Source of the DNA: Thysanoteuthis rhombus
Lineage: Eukaryota > Mollusca > Cephalopoda > Oegopsida > Thysanoteuthidae
Length of the DNA: 64,000 nt
NCBI GenBank assembly: GCA_963457665.1
Contig: OY735219.1
Coordinates: forward strand, 36,556,977 to 36,620,976
Direction of reading: 5' to 3'
Shown one piece after another: positions 33,401 to 44,095 of the stretch. Numbering within the stretch: position 1 is the first letter of the stretch; each line of letters opens with the position of its first letter. Position numbers and translations under genes: made by a program. The notes under the pieces are model-generated. The model was not told where the DNA came from and did not search any database. It saw only the letters and a program-made list of their open reading frames with translations.

Positions 33401-34550
33401 TGAAATGTGAAACAAGTCAAGTACAAAAAATAATCTTTTTTGATACTATCGGGGTTTTTTTCAATAGAAAGCCAAAATAGAATATTTGGCACTCAAAAAT
33501 GAATGGAACATTTAATGATGAAGAATAATCGATTTTCAGTCCGTGGATTATTTTCTTCAAACCACGTAAAAAGTTTCTCAGAAATATGAAATTCGTTGTA
33601 AATCAATACTAAGAAAAAATAAAATAGAATCTATGATTTTTAAGACTCACGAAAATTGACTTCTTGATTAGAATTTTATAAAGAAATCTATTGTTTATGT
33701 TTAGTGTAGAAAAGGTCAAGCTAGCTCATGTGATAAGGCCGCAGCAGCTGTTACGACGAAATTGAAAATAAAACTGCAAGTTAACTTAAATTAAGTGATA
33801 GTATATTCTATAAAATATTTTTTGAGACAATGATTTAATTGCTGCTGTGTTGTTTTTTTTTTTAGCTTTATTTTAAAACAAGTCGGTAAATTTTAACCCA
33901 ATCTCAAAGACTTACTTACTTATCTGTCAAAAAAAAGAACGATGTTGATGATGACGATGGTGATGATGAAGGAAGTCGGAGATAATGTTGTATGACTTAC
34001 TTTCACTTTCAGTTTCATGCTTAAAGAAAATATGGACTTCGAACGAGACAAAATAGAGGAAAATAAATTGACTTTTTTATACAGAGATTCGTAAATTAAA
34101 TCGCGAATGGAGGGAGTAAAATCGTAACTTAACTTTGACAGTAGATTTCTGAACAAAAACGACGTGATGATCACTTCGAAGAAAGAACGTATGAGAATTA
34201 GACAGTTGGAGAGTTCAACCATGGGTGCTGTTGGCATTTTTAAAAGTAGGGGAGGATTCATTCAACAAACTGGGGTTGAAAAAAAAGTATATTTTGAAGG
34301 ATAGTATTGATTATTGATTAAAGCAAAGAATACGAAAATAGAGGCGAGAAAACAAAACGAGATGCCCCCATAAATTTCAGTTTCATCCACATCAACAACA
34401 AACTAAACATGACCACACGCCGTCTTCCTTTACTTTTAAAAAGAATAATTCAACGATCGGAAACGAATCTTTTTTAAACTTTGCCTCCCCCATCATTGAA
34501 CACAAGGGTTATGAAAAACGCGTGTGGAGTTGGGTGGTCATTATTTGTTT
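30481..34550. other. Long repeat-poor stretch, no gene seen
   Basis: About 4 kb of AT-rich DNA with only simple sequence: GA run at 31447, CTA units at 32203-32222, C10 at 33072, and GATGATGATG at 33945-33970. A 113-codon minus-strand frame (33920-34261) has no recognisable domain; an AAAGTAAGT word in it at about 33998 could be a splice donor, but this is weak. Confidence 0.4.
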
Positions 34551-34770
34551 ACTTACCCAGAAAAGTGTGTATTATTTGAAATAGGATGTCGACCTGAGAT
34601 GTGCAGTGCATCCAATCGGTCGGCAACGCAATAGTAGTAGTAGGGAACAGGCGAAGGAGGAGGAGTAGGAGAAGAGATCAGAATCGTGGTAGGAGGACAC
34701 TGCTAGGCTCCCCCATTCATATACATCACCAGTAGTAATTGTCGTGGTAGTTGAAGAAGTCAGCATCAAT
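34551..34770 (-). other. Candidate 5' exon with splice donor
   Basis: The minus strand reads CACTTTTCTGG then GTAAGTAAAC, a strong donor (GTAAGT = 34551-34556). The 200 bases upstream are less AT-rich than the surroundings, with CpG-containing GTTGCCGACCGATTGG, and have a 65-codon frame that stops before the donor. If real, it would be a non-coding first exon. No promoter element or downstream exon can be shown. Confidence 0.2.
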
Positions 34771-35534
34771 AGTTAAATGTCTGTGAAGTCGTTATAACAG
34801 CCGATTGTTTATTTTACTAGAGTTAAGAGTATTAAAAAAAGAAACGGTCAAAGTGTATTTATTCACTTTTTTGTTTAATAATAGCTTCATTAAAAGCTGT
34901 ATCTTTAACAATAGTGGTAGTTATCGTAAAAAAAAAAAACGTAATGCTCATCCATTCATTAAAATGTTGTTACTTGTTAACTCTGTAGTTAGACTTAACT
35001 TAGGAGCGAGTTGGTCATGAAGTATGGTAGCTTTATCATTGGTAGTAATAATAATTTAGTAGTTGTAATCAAAGTAGTAATTAGCATCAAAAATGTGTTG
35101 TAATTTATCTTGTACCAGTACTAAAATTTTTTAAAATTATTTGTAGTCAATCCAAATCGCTATGAAAGTTAACGTAAGTAGATTAATGCTGCAGTCATAT
35201 CAGTGTTTCATTTATTGTGAATTTAGTGAACCCATCAAAGCACAATAAAAAAATGAATAATTCGAGTTAAGCTCCCTAGACTCTAATTGATACACGAAAT
35301 ACTTCATCACTTGAAATCTGAATGCAATATAAATTAAACAGTACAATTTTAATAATACTCATTTAGGCAATATCATAATTAAAAACTTTATTGCAATACT
35401 AATTGATTAATGCAATACTTTTTCCTTAGTATAACTCTAGTACTAAAGAAGTTACTGCTACCATTATAACGACTACTTGATTAAAAAAAAGAAAAAACTA
35501 GTTCGTCTGATAATTTTAAAGCAAAGAATAACAG
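34771..35534. other. No gene seen
   Basis: AT-rich DNA with scattered TAGTA/TACTA words. Nothing recognised. Confidence 0.4.
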
Positions 35535-36030
35535 GCATGGTTAGTCATTCAATAAAAACCGACAGGTGACTAATTTCTTTTGGTTGTATGACGTGTTGGG
35601 GTTGATCAATTAAAAAAATTGAATAAAGGTGTGATCAATAAATATTTCTCTCAGTTTTTGTTGGATAACTAAAAAGTTTGAATTTTCAAAAAACAGGCAT
35701 GAACACAGCTAGACACGAAGTAGGGGACTAATTTAGCATACTTTTACACTGTAAATTGAACCTCTCACTAAAAACCTACTTCAGGGAGAAATTTTGGAAA
35801 AACTAAAAAAACTATCTTTTTGTTGACATAATAAAGAATAAATGCTTAAATTTTCAGCCCTCTAGCTCCATTGGAGTGTGTCCTCGCACCACGATTCAGC
35901 CCTCTAGCTCCATTGGAGTGTGTCCAGAAGGCATGCCACACACATACATAGCGAGCCAGCCAGAATCATTCAAAAACAGGAGAAACCTAAGTCAATAGTT
36001 TTGGAGACAGTTGCGGTTGACAGTTTCTGA
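35535..36030 (+). repeat. Dispersed repeat family A, copy 3
   Basis: One of the most complete copies: CATGGTTAGTCATTCAATAA, TGGGGTTGATCAATT, ACACTGTAAATTGAACCTCT, CACTAAAAACCTACTT, TTTTCAGCCCTCTAGCTCCA, then AGGAGAAACCTAAGTCAATA and GTTTTGGAGACAGTT. A 42-base part (TTCAGCCCTCTAGCTCCATT...) is duplicated in tandem, at 35853 and 35895. Confidence 0.75.
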
Positions 36031-36129
36031 TACCAATAGTAATGATGATGAGAGTTATATTGTAATTATATGAAAACCAATAATACAAGGGGTACAGTTG
36101 TCACAATAATTTCTAGTAAAAACAGTAAA

Positions 36130-36690
36130 TATTTAATCAAAATATGCCCCATTAGAATTAATAATCTTTTCCCAACAATCTTCTAATTATAATATACTAT
36201 CTCTACAAAATACTTTAGGTTTAATGGTTACAAATTTAGTAAAAGCACTGTAAAACGGCTTCTTTATAATTGAACCTTTTACTACTGATATGAACTTCGA
36301 AATGCTGGAAAAAATCTGTGAGAGAAATGTCAGGTGAATATAGAGGATGCCACAAGACTTCATATCCCAATTCTTTACACTCAGACAGTTGAAAGAAAGG
36401 GGGAAAGGTTGACACTGTCATGGAGAATTTAATTCAGTTTATGTGGAACTCTTATTTCCAACATTTCCACCTTTCCTATTGCCTTGAAATGATGTGATAT
36501 ATTTCTAGACCTAGACCCCTTCAAAGCTGAACAGTTCACACTGTAGTGGTGTTCACTACAAACACTTTGTAGATGTTATCAGCAGCTTGAGCAGCATTAT
36601 GCCCTAATTTGGAATCATTTAAAATTTAGAATTTGAAATTAGTCGAACTTCTCGGGTAGACCTAATTGCTGTCAAGGGCTCAAAAACCTC
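36130..36690 (-). pseudogene. mariner transposase relic
   Basis: Minus-strand pieces in family order. KLGHNAAQAADNIYKVF (about 36570-36625) matches the N-terminal helix-turn-helix region of mariner transposases. GKVEMLEIRVPHKLN (about 36427-36470) corresponds to the WVPHEL linker. ECKELGYEVLWHPLYSPDIS then LTDFF (about 36290-36390) is the YSPD(L)xxxD block holding the third catalytic Asp. DCWEKIINSNGAYFD (36136-36180) is the C-terminus, followed by a stop. The stretch with the first two catalytic aspartates is deleted and several stops and frameshifts occur, so it is inactive. Terminal repeats were not found. Confidence 0.8.
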
Positions 36691-36744
36691 CAGTAATAAT
36701 GAATTATATCTCTACCAGCTGAAGTACACATCTGTGCCAAAATG

Positions 36745-36965
36745 GAGTGAAAGTTAACTTTCACTTTTGACTTCTAAAAGGGGGGGGGATCTCTTCACTT
36801 TTTTTTGTCTACTTAAGGGGAAAAAGTTTCTCTTCACTTTTGACATCTTAAAGGGGAATAGTTTTTCTTCACCTTTGACCAATTAAAAAGGGAAAAATTT
36901 CCCTTCGCTTTTGACCCCTCAAAGAAGGGGGAGGGTGATTCCCTGCACTTTAGACTCCTTAAAGA
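36745..36965 (+). repeat. Irregular minisatellite, ~35-40 bp unit
   Basis: About five units of CTTCACTTTTGAC..CT followed by TAAA, a G run and AAAA.TTTC. The same design (TTTTGAC, TAAAA, A run, CCCCT) makes up the array at 50225-51170. Confidence 0.65.
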
Positions 36966-37267
36966 ATCATATACATAAACATATAAAATAAGAAGATGAA
37001 TAAAGGTCCAGTTTATCATCAGAGTCACATTGTAAAAAGACACCCCCCCAACCTTTAAAAAAAAATTTTCTCAAAACTTTTTACTTTAAAATTTTCCCCA
37101 TGGTCCATCAATTATAAATGCCAAATTTGGTTGGGCTGCAACCATGTTTAGGTTTAGTGATAGGAGGACAGACAGACTGACAAACAGTGTGTCTCACTTA
37201 TATACATAGATAATATGAAAAAAATATTTGATACTTAATTTGATACTTTCCATAAGTAGTATTCCAT

Positions 37268-37975
37268 TATCATCATTAGTCTTTTAACGTTCGTCGTTGG
37301 ACATAGACCTTCCCCAGGATTTGCCACAATTCACTATCATGGGCGTCGCGGAGGCAGTATTTCCTGAATTTGTCTAGTTCATCTCTCCATCATGTGTTCT
37401 GTTGGCCTTGGTTTCTCATGTGATCTTTTGAGTTTTTTAATAGTTTCTATGATGTCACGAACACCCGTCTTCTTCCTTATGTACTGTGCTGTCTTGTGAT
37501 CTCTCAATGTAAGGTTGAGCATGATTTTCTCAACCGCACGTTGCATACTTCTCAGTTTGTAGGTCTGTCTCTTGGTTAGGTTCCATGTTCCAGCTCCATA
37601 AGTGACTATCGGGAGAATGCATTGGTTATATACTCTTCTTTTTAGGCTTATTGGGATCATCTGGTTCTTGAAAGTTGAGCTTGCTCTGCCAAAGGCTTGC
37701 CATCCCAAAATGATTCTTTGCTTGATTTCCTCCTCTTTCGAGGGTCTCATGGAGATTCGTTGTCCTAGGTAGATGTAGTGGTGTACCTTGCCAAGTTTTG
37801 CATCTTCTATCTTGACAGTTCTATGTTTTTATTCTCAACATGATTATTGCACATGATTTTCGTTTTATTGAAGTTCATGTGTTGGCCGACTTTTTTGCTT
37901 TCTTTGTTTAGTTCATCTAGCATTAGTTAGAGGTTGTGTAGGTTCTCTGCGATGTTTTTTTGTTAGATTCACCTG
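37268..37975 (-). pseudogene. Non-LTR retrotransposon 3' relic, longest copy
   Basis: The reverse strand begins FNKTKIMCNNHVENKNIELS, a conserved part of the RT thumb region. A 123-codon frame at 37379-37750 then includes ILGWQAFGRASSTFKNQ, LKRRVYNQCILPIVTYGAGT, WNLTKRQTYKLRSMQRA, IMLNLTLRDHKTAQYIRK and TGVRDIIETIKKLKR. About 40 residues of the usual GHVARMTDNRW block are deleted at that point. The end is LDKFRKYCLRDAHDSE, ILGKVYVQRRTLKD and a (TGATGA) tail at 37268. It shows more of the family's C-terminus than any other copy and abuts a family A copy at 37985. Confidence 0.85.
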
Positions 37976-37984
37976 CTTTTTCCC

Positions 37985-38350
37985 ACTTTCAACCTAGATA
38001 AACTGTCTCCAAAACTGTCAATGTAGGTTTCTTCAGTTTTCAAATTGGTCTGTCCGGCTGGTGTATCACACATACAGATTGCACTTATATAGCAATAGGG
38101 CTGAAAATTTAAATATTTACTCCTTATTATGTCTAGAAAAAACACTTTGTTTTGATTTAAATCTCCCCATCACCATCACCTAAATAGCTCTTTAGTGAGG
38201 AAGGGGGTCTATTTACAATGTAAGTTTTGCTAAATTGATCATCTAGTTTATGTCAGACCTCATTTACACTTTTTCAGAACATTTTTAGAGTTGATTTTTG
38301 GTCCTATCAACATTATCATCCTCATTTTCCTTCACATTGAATGACCTGTT
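37985..38350 (-). repeat. Dispersed repeat family A, copy 4
   Basis: Reverse copy: AACTGTCAATGTAGGTTTCT, CAGTTTTCAA, GGTCTGTCCGGCTGG, AGCAATAGGGCTGAAAATTT, ACTCCTTATTATGTCTAG, TTTACAATGTAAGTTTTGCT. It lies directly against the 5' side of a LINE relic. Confidence 0.7.
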
Positions 38351-38383
38351 TTTTGTTCAGTAACTAAAATTAATAAAAATTCA

Positions 38384-38690
38384 CCATCACAGTCAATAAC
38401 AGAACAACTGTTGCATCAACATTTGAAATTTTGACCTCAATGGCATTTTCCAATGGAAAACATCTGAAATAGAGTTGAAAAAACATCTAGAAACATCTAG
38501 ATTCTCCAGAAGCTAGATGTTATTAATAAACCTGTCAAAATAAGGACCCCAAAAGTTCAAAAAAGCTTTTTTCTTCCAAAATGAAACATTTTTGTGAAGG
38601 GGTCTAGTGGAGAACAATTTCCAAGACTGTTGACAAAACGGTCTGGCTAGGATCGCTGGAACACACAAATAAACACAGAAATACACAAAC
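38384..38690 (+). repeat. Dispersed repeat family B, copy 2
   Basis: Same landmarks as the copy at 14293, including TGGCATTTTCCAATGGAAAA, ATAAACCTGTCAAAATAAGG, GACTGTTGACAAAACGG and GCTGGAACACACAAATAAAC. A short local repeat (AACATCTAGA twice) sits at about 38490. Confidence 0.6.
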
Positions 38691-39045
38691 ATATTAAAAA
38701 AATTGAACCCTTTGTCATTTTTGATAGCTACAGTTGTTCAGTCAGGTTACAATACTTGATCTAATAATAATAATAGTAATTAGAGGGATAATTTTATGTT
38801 GGTTCTTCCCAGAGCAAGAGTTAAAATATAAAACATAAGACCTGCAAGACAGAGAGAAAAAATGTTCAATAAAAATTGATATTCTTTGCACCAGCTGTAG
38901 TGCAATGGTGAACGAGCTAATTTCACAGACCAATTGGCTTGAGTTGTGAGTTACATCATCATTGAATACCTCATTACCATAGCCTAGCCGTAGACTAAGA
39001 TGAGCTTAGTAAATAACTACAAGAACGGAATTCTAATAATGTGTC

Positions 39046-39800
39046 TACATACCACTGAAAAGGAAACAACGTTTGGGGGGTGACCATTGAAAGGGAAACA
39101 ACAGATAAGGTGAGGGGAACCTCTGAAAGATAAACCACTGATAAGAGAGAACCACTGAACAGGAAACTATGGATAAGAGAGACTATTGAAGAGGAAACCA
39201 TGGATAAGGAGGACCATTGAACAGGAAACCATGGATGAAGGGGACCATCGGACAGGAAACCATGGATAAGGGAGACCATCAAACAGGAAACCATGGATAA
39301 GGGGGACCATTGAACAGGAAACCATGGATAAGGGGGACTATGGAACAGGAAACCATGGATAAGAGGGACTATTGAACAGGAAACTATGGATAAGGGGGAC
39401 CATTGAAGAGGAAATCATGGATAAGGGGAACCATTGAAAGGGAAACCACAGATAAGGTGAGGGGAACCTCTGAAAGATAAACCACTGATAAGAGAGAACC
39501 ACTGAACAGGAAACTATGGATAAGAGAGACTATTGAAGAGGAAACCATGGATAAGGAGGACCATCGGACAGGAAACCATGGATAAGGGAGACCATCAAAC
39601 AGGAAACCATGGATAAGGGGGACTATTGAACAGGAAACCATGGATAAGGGGGACTATGGAACAGGAAACCATGGATAAGAGGGACTATTGAACAGGAAAC
39701 TATGGATAAGGGGGACCATTGAAGAGGAAATCATGGATAAGGGGGACCATTGAACAGGAAACCATGGATAAGGGGGAACACTGAAAGGGAAACCACAGCT
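39046..39800. repeat. 30-bp minisatellite with 347-bp super-unit
   Basis: About 25 units of roughly 30 bases, consensus ACAGGAAACCATGGATAAGG then GGGACCATTGA. A set of marked variants (CACAGATAAGGTGAGGGG, CTCTGAAAGATAAACCACTG, GAGAGAACCACTGAACAGG) recurs at 39084 and 39431 in the same order, so a block of about 347 bases was duplicated; the second copy lacks one unit. Because the unit length is a multiple of three, the minus strand stays open for up to 99 codons (MVS..HGF.. periodicity). That is a by-product, not evidence for a protein. Confidence 0.9.
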
Positions 39801-40690
39801 GACATAATTTTATATCTATCATGAGAATTGATTTTTTTAAAAATATATGATTGTCCTTTGATGACAAAAAAAAGAATGTACCACTGAAGTGGAAACCGCA
39901 GATATTTTTTTTTCTATCACAAGAATTGATTAAAAAAAAGAATAAATGATGTCAATTAACGGAGGATAGACAAAGTGACTGATAGAGATTTTGGACGTGT
40001 CTAATTAAATCTGATGAAAAAAAAAGGAAGTTTCAACAATAAAGTTCTGAAAAAAAAATGAAGAATAGAGAGAGAGACTTCAGGAGAGGTTGAGGAATAT
40101 GTTTACCAAAGCCAACAAATGAAACAAGAGAAAGACAATGGAAGCAAAATGAAATGAAGAATAACAATTGGCTGGAAAGCATTTGGTATCAATAGAGACA
40201 TACTGAACAGCTCCTTGCAAATATGCTTAAAACATAAAGTATACAATGAATGTTTAATATTAGCCATGACAGATGGCTGCAAAACATGGCCATAAAACTG
40301 AAAACCAATCCAGAATTGCATAGAGAGTCATGTAAAGAGCAATGCTAGGGATAATTCTCAGAGATAGAAAAAGATCAACATGGATCTGAGGTGAACAATA
40401 TTATACAAATAATCAAGTGACAAAAATAGAGATTGGCTGGACACTTAGCAAGAAGAAAGGGCAACAGATGAAACAAAAGATTAACCGACGAGTGTCCTTG
40501 GTAGAACAATGGACTTGTATAATGCCTGCCACAGCTGCTGGTGATGATGATTTTCTATCAAGAAAAATTCTCCCAAGGGAATACTGAAACATTGTATACA
40601 AACTGTAAACAAATACTAATCATCATTGAATCAGATAGGGGGTGTAAGAAACACTGTACGTATCGAGATAGGTAGGTACAAACAAGTACA
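39801..40690. other. No gene seen
   Basis: Plain AT-rich DNA. Minus-strand frames of 62 and 72 codons have no recognisable content. Confidence 0.4.
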
Positions 40691-40836
40691 TTAACCCTTT
40701 CAAGACAAACCTATTAGGATGCTTGATGCAGGAATTAAAATGTCTCTGTAGATTTCTAAAAGAGATCTATGAAACATATATATATATACATAGAAACTCA
40801 GGGATATATAAGTCCTTGGAGTCTTGAAAGGGTTAA
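40691..40836. mobile_element. piggyBac-type MITE, 138 bp, TTAA flanks
   Basis: TTAACCCTTTCAAGAC at 40691-40706 and its exact complement GTCTTGAAAGGGTTAA at 40821-40836. TTAA on both sides plus inverted CCCTTTCAAGAC ends match the target duplication and CCC-start ends of the piggyBac superfamily. The centre contains a short (TA)n. Non-coding. Confidence 0.75.
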
Positions 40837-40941
40837 TTGATAATAATGACTCTATGAGACAACTAATACAGGGTGTTTACAAAAGAGATAGATTGTTTCA
40901 AGAATTTATTAAAGCAAAACTATTCAAGATGGAGCAAAATA

Positions 40942-41279
40942 AATCACCATAGCCTATTTATGTACTGGAACTAACATAAAAAAATTATATTAAAAAATAG
41001 ATCTTTTATCTAAAATTATCTGAAAAGATAGATCTTTTATCTAAAATTATCTTTTAAAAATACCAGCACAAAGATTTGAGTATTGTTGATCCAAAATGAC
41101 CATATAAACAAAAAAAATTTTCAAATAGTGCATAGTGGTGTATTTATGCAAATTTTCAAGGTTGTAACCCCCAAAATTTGTCCAAGAGGCACACACAGAC
41201 AAGCTAAGAGAGAAAAATCTGTAACCTACGTACATGGCTGATTGGTCAGGCAGGCCATTTGTGAGGCTATGGTGATTCA
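40942..41279 (-). mobile_element. Family C MITE, copy 1
   Basis: The ends are inverted copies: AAATCACCATAGCCT on the left and, read inward from the right, TTGAATCACCATAGCCT. Read on the minus strand it aligns over its whole length with 55311-55665: CACAAATGGCC, CAGATT(T/C)TTCTCTCTT, GTCTGTGTGTG, AAAATTTG, ATGGTCATTTTG, AGATAATTT(T/C)AG. It also holds a local duplication of AGATCTTTTATCTAAAATTA (about 40993 and 41030). Non-coding. Confidence 0.7.
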
Positions 41280-41954
41280 ATATTGATATTCATGATATAT
41301 GGTTTTACAGAGAAACACTTGAGGTTTATTACTGCAAGGTTCTACACCAAAAGGTGTGTCCATTAGCGTGGGCATAAGATTAAAGAGTTTTCAAAAAAAA
41401 CAAAAAAATCTATTGAAAAAATTGATGAAATTTTCCAAAAATCAAAAAATAACTATAAGATGCCAACTAAAAACTCAAGCGAATTTTCAAGGTTCCAGAA
41501 CAAATTATGTGCCTGGTAACGCTGAAAAAAGATTTTGAAAAATTTAAAAAAACAAAATAAAGTCCACTACACAAATAGAAAATGCACTAACTGAACAACT
41601 GTAAGCTGCAGTAATAAATTGTTTCCTAAGTGTTTCTCTACAAAACTGTGTATCATAAGTGTCAATATCTTGAATAATTTTACTTTGATGAATTTTTGAA
41701 ACTGTCTATTTCTTTTGTAAACCCCTTATATTGATAAAATCCTATTTTATACTAGATGTTTATATGACTCATCATTATATCAAAATAAGGATTTTTCAAA
41801 CAAATATGTACAAACCTTGATTCAGTCCCACAATTACACAATATAGTCACATAACAAGCATATAAAGGAAGTCAGCAGAAGTCAAAATGTTCACAGTAAA
41901 TTTTACATGCGAACAGATATAACAAATATCTAATTTAGTTTGAAGAAATTTCTA
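41280..41954. other. No gene seen
   Basis: 41340-41540 has the style of the dispersed repeats here (TTTTCCAAAAATCAAAAA, CAAATTATGTGCCTGG) but matches none of the families closely enough to assign. Confidence 0.35.
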
Positions 41955-41959
41955 TCCGT

Positions 41960-42480
41960 CAACCTGTATACACCGCGATTATTCGACAACTGGCTGGTGT
42001 ACAAAGTTGACATTCACCAGATATATAAGCCAGCACGCAAGGCAGTGCAATGTCAAGTTCGAAGTTCTTTGGATCAGCGGTTCTTAATAAATCTAATGCA
42101 CTGCAATTACTCAACTACTGGCCATTGTACAAAGTTGCCATTCACCAGATATATTAGTCAGCAAAGCAGTGCAGTGTTGAGTTTGAAGTTGTTTGGCTCA
42201 GCGATCCTCAAGAAAAATTTAAGATCACATTTTTTTCTTAATAGTTTCTATTAATCATCTTGACTTCTGCTCATTAGAATTATCTAAATATAGATATAAA
42301 ATATCTGATTTTGCAACATTGAAGAAAAGTAAGAGAAACACTTTGGAGCCGAAATGACAATTAATGGCAGGCTGCTCCATAAACCATGTCCAGCCCCTTC
42401 GAAATATGCGACTTTGGAACTCATATTGCCCTAGTATTAATAATTCAAGAAGTTGATAATTTGATGCTTCTCTATCTTCT
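41960..42480 (+). repeat. Family F, copy 4, with duplicated front end
   Basis: The front block (GCGATTATTCGACAACTGGC ... CACCAGATATATAAGCCAGC ... GGATCAGCGGTTCTTAATAA) is present twice in tandem at 41975 and 42103, offset 128 bases. The rest follows once: GACTTCTGCTCATTAGAATT, ATCTAAATATAGATAT, TTTTGCAACATTGAAGA, GGCAGGCTGCTCCATAAACC. Confidence 0.65.
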
Positions 42481-42721
42481 TTAAGCAATTTTTATCTGAA
42501 CTTTGTTTAAGCAAGTTCCAACACTCAGTCTGTGTAGTGTGCACTGGAAATCAGAAAAGAAAGGATGTTCAGCGATCAGGAATTAAGGCAAACATCAATA
42601 AAAGAAAAGCTTGTTTATTTGTATAATTCAACTTTCAGGTAAAATTCCATCATCTTTTCCCAGCTCTGTAGATTCTTTCAGTAGAATAAATGTTTCCTTT
42701 TGGGTTCAAGAACTAATTAAT

Positions 42722-42970
42722 CATCATCATCAAATTTTTAGTATCAGTCAATGGACATAGACCTTACTCAAGATTTGCCAGACCTCTCTATCATGGGCAT
42801 TACGGAAACAGTACTTTTTGAACTTGTCTACTTTGTGACACCATCTTATTTTCTACCGGCCAGTTTTGTAAATCATCTCTGGGGATCCACATTCTGAGTC
42901 ATGATGTCAAACAGTTGTCTGATATTCTTGCAACATGGCCAACCGATTCCCATTTTCAGTTCTCAAATGG
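42722..42970 (-). pseudogene. Non-LTR retrotransposon 3' relic
   Basis: Reverse copy: the tail ATCATCATCATC is at 42722, followed inward by the complement of ILGKVYVH and DREVW, then degenerate CHKVDKFKKY...AHD, and the block for NCHPFENWK. At about 42970 it meets sequence in the other orientation (AGAACAGTATATTAGAGAAA = QYIREK, + strand), so an inverted junction lies here. Confidence 0.7.
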
Positions 42971-42984
42971 ATTATAAGATATCT

Positions 42985-43225
42985 CTGAGAGAACAGTATA
43001 TTAGAGAAAAAACAGGAGTCAAAGATAACAAGGACTAATTAACTAGAAAGAATTAACTGATACAAGGTATCCTCTGACATGGTCAGTGGAATGAGAACAA
43101 ACTATCCCCATGGATTGATATAGGGTTCAGTTAAAAAACACCTGAAGGTTACCCACTACAACAGACACCTGGAGAAGACTGGTGGGTTCAACGACTGAAA
43201 TGTTGTGACTATAACAACCAAGATG
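42985..43225 (+). pseudogene. Degenerate LINE C-terminal piece
   Basis: One frame starts QYIREKTGVKD and continues with weak resemblance to the GHVAR..NRW..PRD block (LTWSVE, stop, EQTIPMD). It is too decayed to be sure how far it extends, but the first 12 residues match the family. Confidence 0.4.
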
Positions 43226-43254
43226 GGGACACTAGTTTGAGTAAATTAGTAGAT

Positions 43255-43562
43255 AACACAGCACAGTATATAGGGAAGAAAGCGCGAGTCAGAGATATCA
43301 TAGAATCTATTAGAAAACTTAAATGGCGAAGAGCACGCCATGTTGCAAGAATGACGGACAACCGAAGGACGTCACGACCCATGACATGGATCCTCAGAGA
43401 TCACATGCGAAACTGAAGCCGACAAAATACAAGATAGAGAGATGAACTGGACAAATTTAGAAAATACTGGCTCCACAATACCCATAATAGAGAAGTGTGG
43501 CGAATCCTGGGGAAGGTCTATGTCCAACGACGGACATTAAAAGACTGATGATGATGATGGTA
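43255..43562 (+). pseudogene. Non-LTR retrotransposon 3' relic
   Basis: Translation with breaks: TAQYIGKKARVRDIIESIRK, LKWRRARHVARMTDNRRTSR, PMTWILRDHMRN, then IER-type decay, LDKFRKYWLHNTHNREVW and RILGKVYVQRRTLKD. It ends in GACTGATGATGATGATGG. The tail is one of the best preserved in the window. Confidence 0.8.
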
Positions 43563-44095
43563 ATTGCTACCTCAGCCAAAAAATGAATCACCATGGTCAA
43601 GTTGCTTCATTTTTCTCACAGTACCTCCTCTCTGTAAGTTCTTATCTCTCTGTCACCTAAGACTTTACTAATCCACCTACCCCATCCCGACTCATTGGAT
43701 AGTGATATAAAGTTACATAGAGCAATATATGACTCAACATGATCAAAGGTGCCAACCGACTGGAGTTGTCAGTTTCAAGAGAAAGGGTGTAACAAAATCA
43801 GAAGTACAGAAAAGGAGGTATGTGTTTTTTTTAATTAGAATTCAAAGATATACCCTTTCATACAAACCCTCTTTCTCTCTCTCATACTCTCTATACATAT
43901 AAGTATATCATTTTAACCAAGCTTTTCCAGAAATGCCTAAACGTCATAAATGCTACATCACAGTTGTGGCAAAATAAAAGTATCCATTCTACAATGGATT
44001 ATCATTATATATCTAGTAGAGTGAAAAAAGATGAATTTCAAAAAGAAAAAAAGAGAGAGCCATTTTTAGAAGGTTGCTGCTGGACTACACATGGA

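Noticed and set aside
33920..34261. 113-codon minus-strand frame ending near an AAAGTAAGT word
   Set aside because: No recognisable domain, Leu/Ile/Ser/Phe bias of AT-rich DNA; the donor-like word alone is not enough.
38995..39641. Repetitive 'MVS..HGF' peptides on the minus strand
   Set aside because: By-product of a 30-bp minisatellite whose length is a multiple of three.
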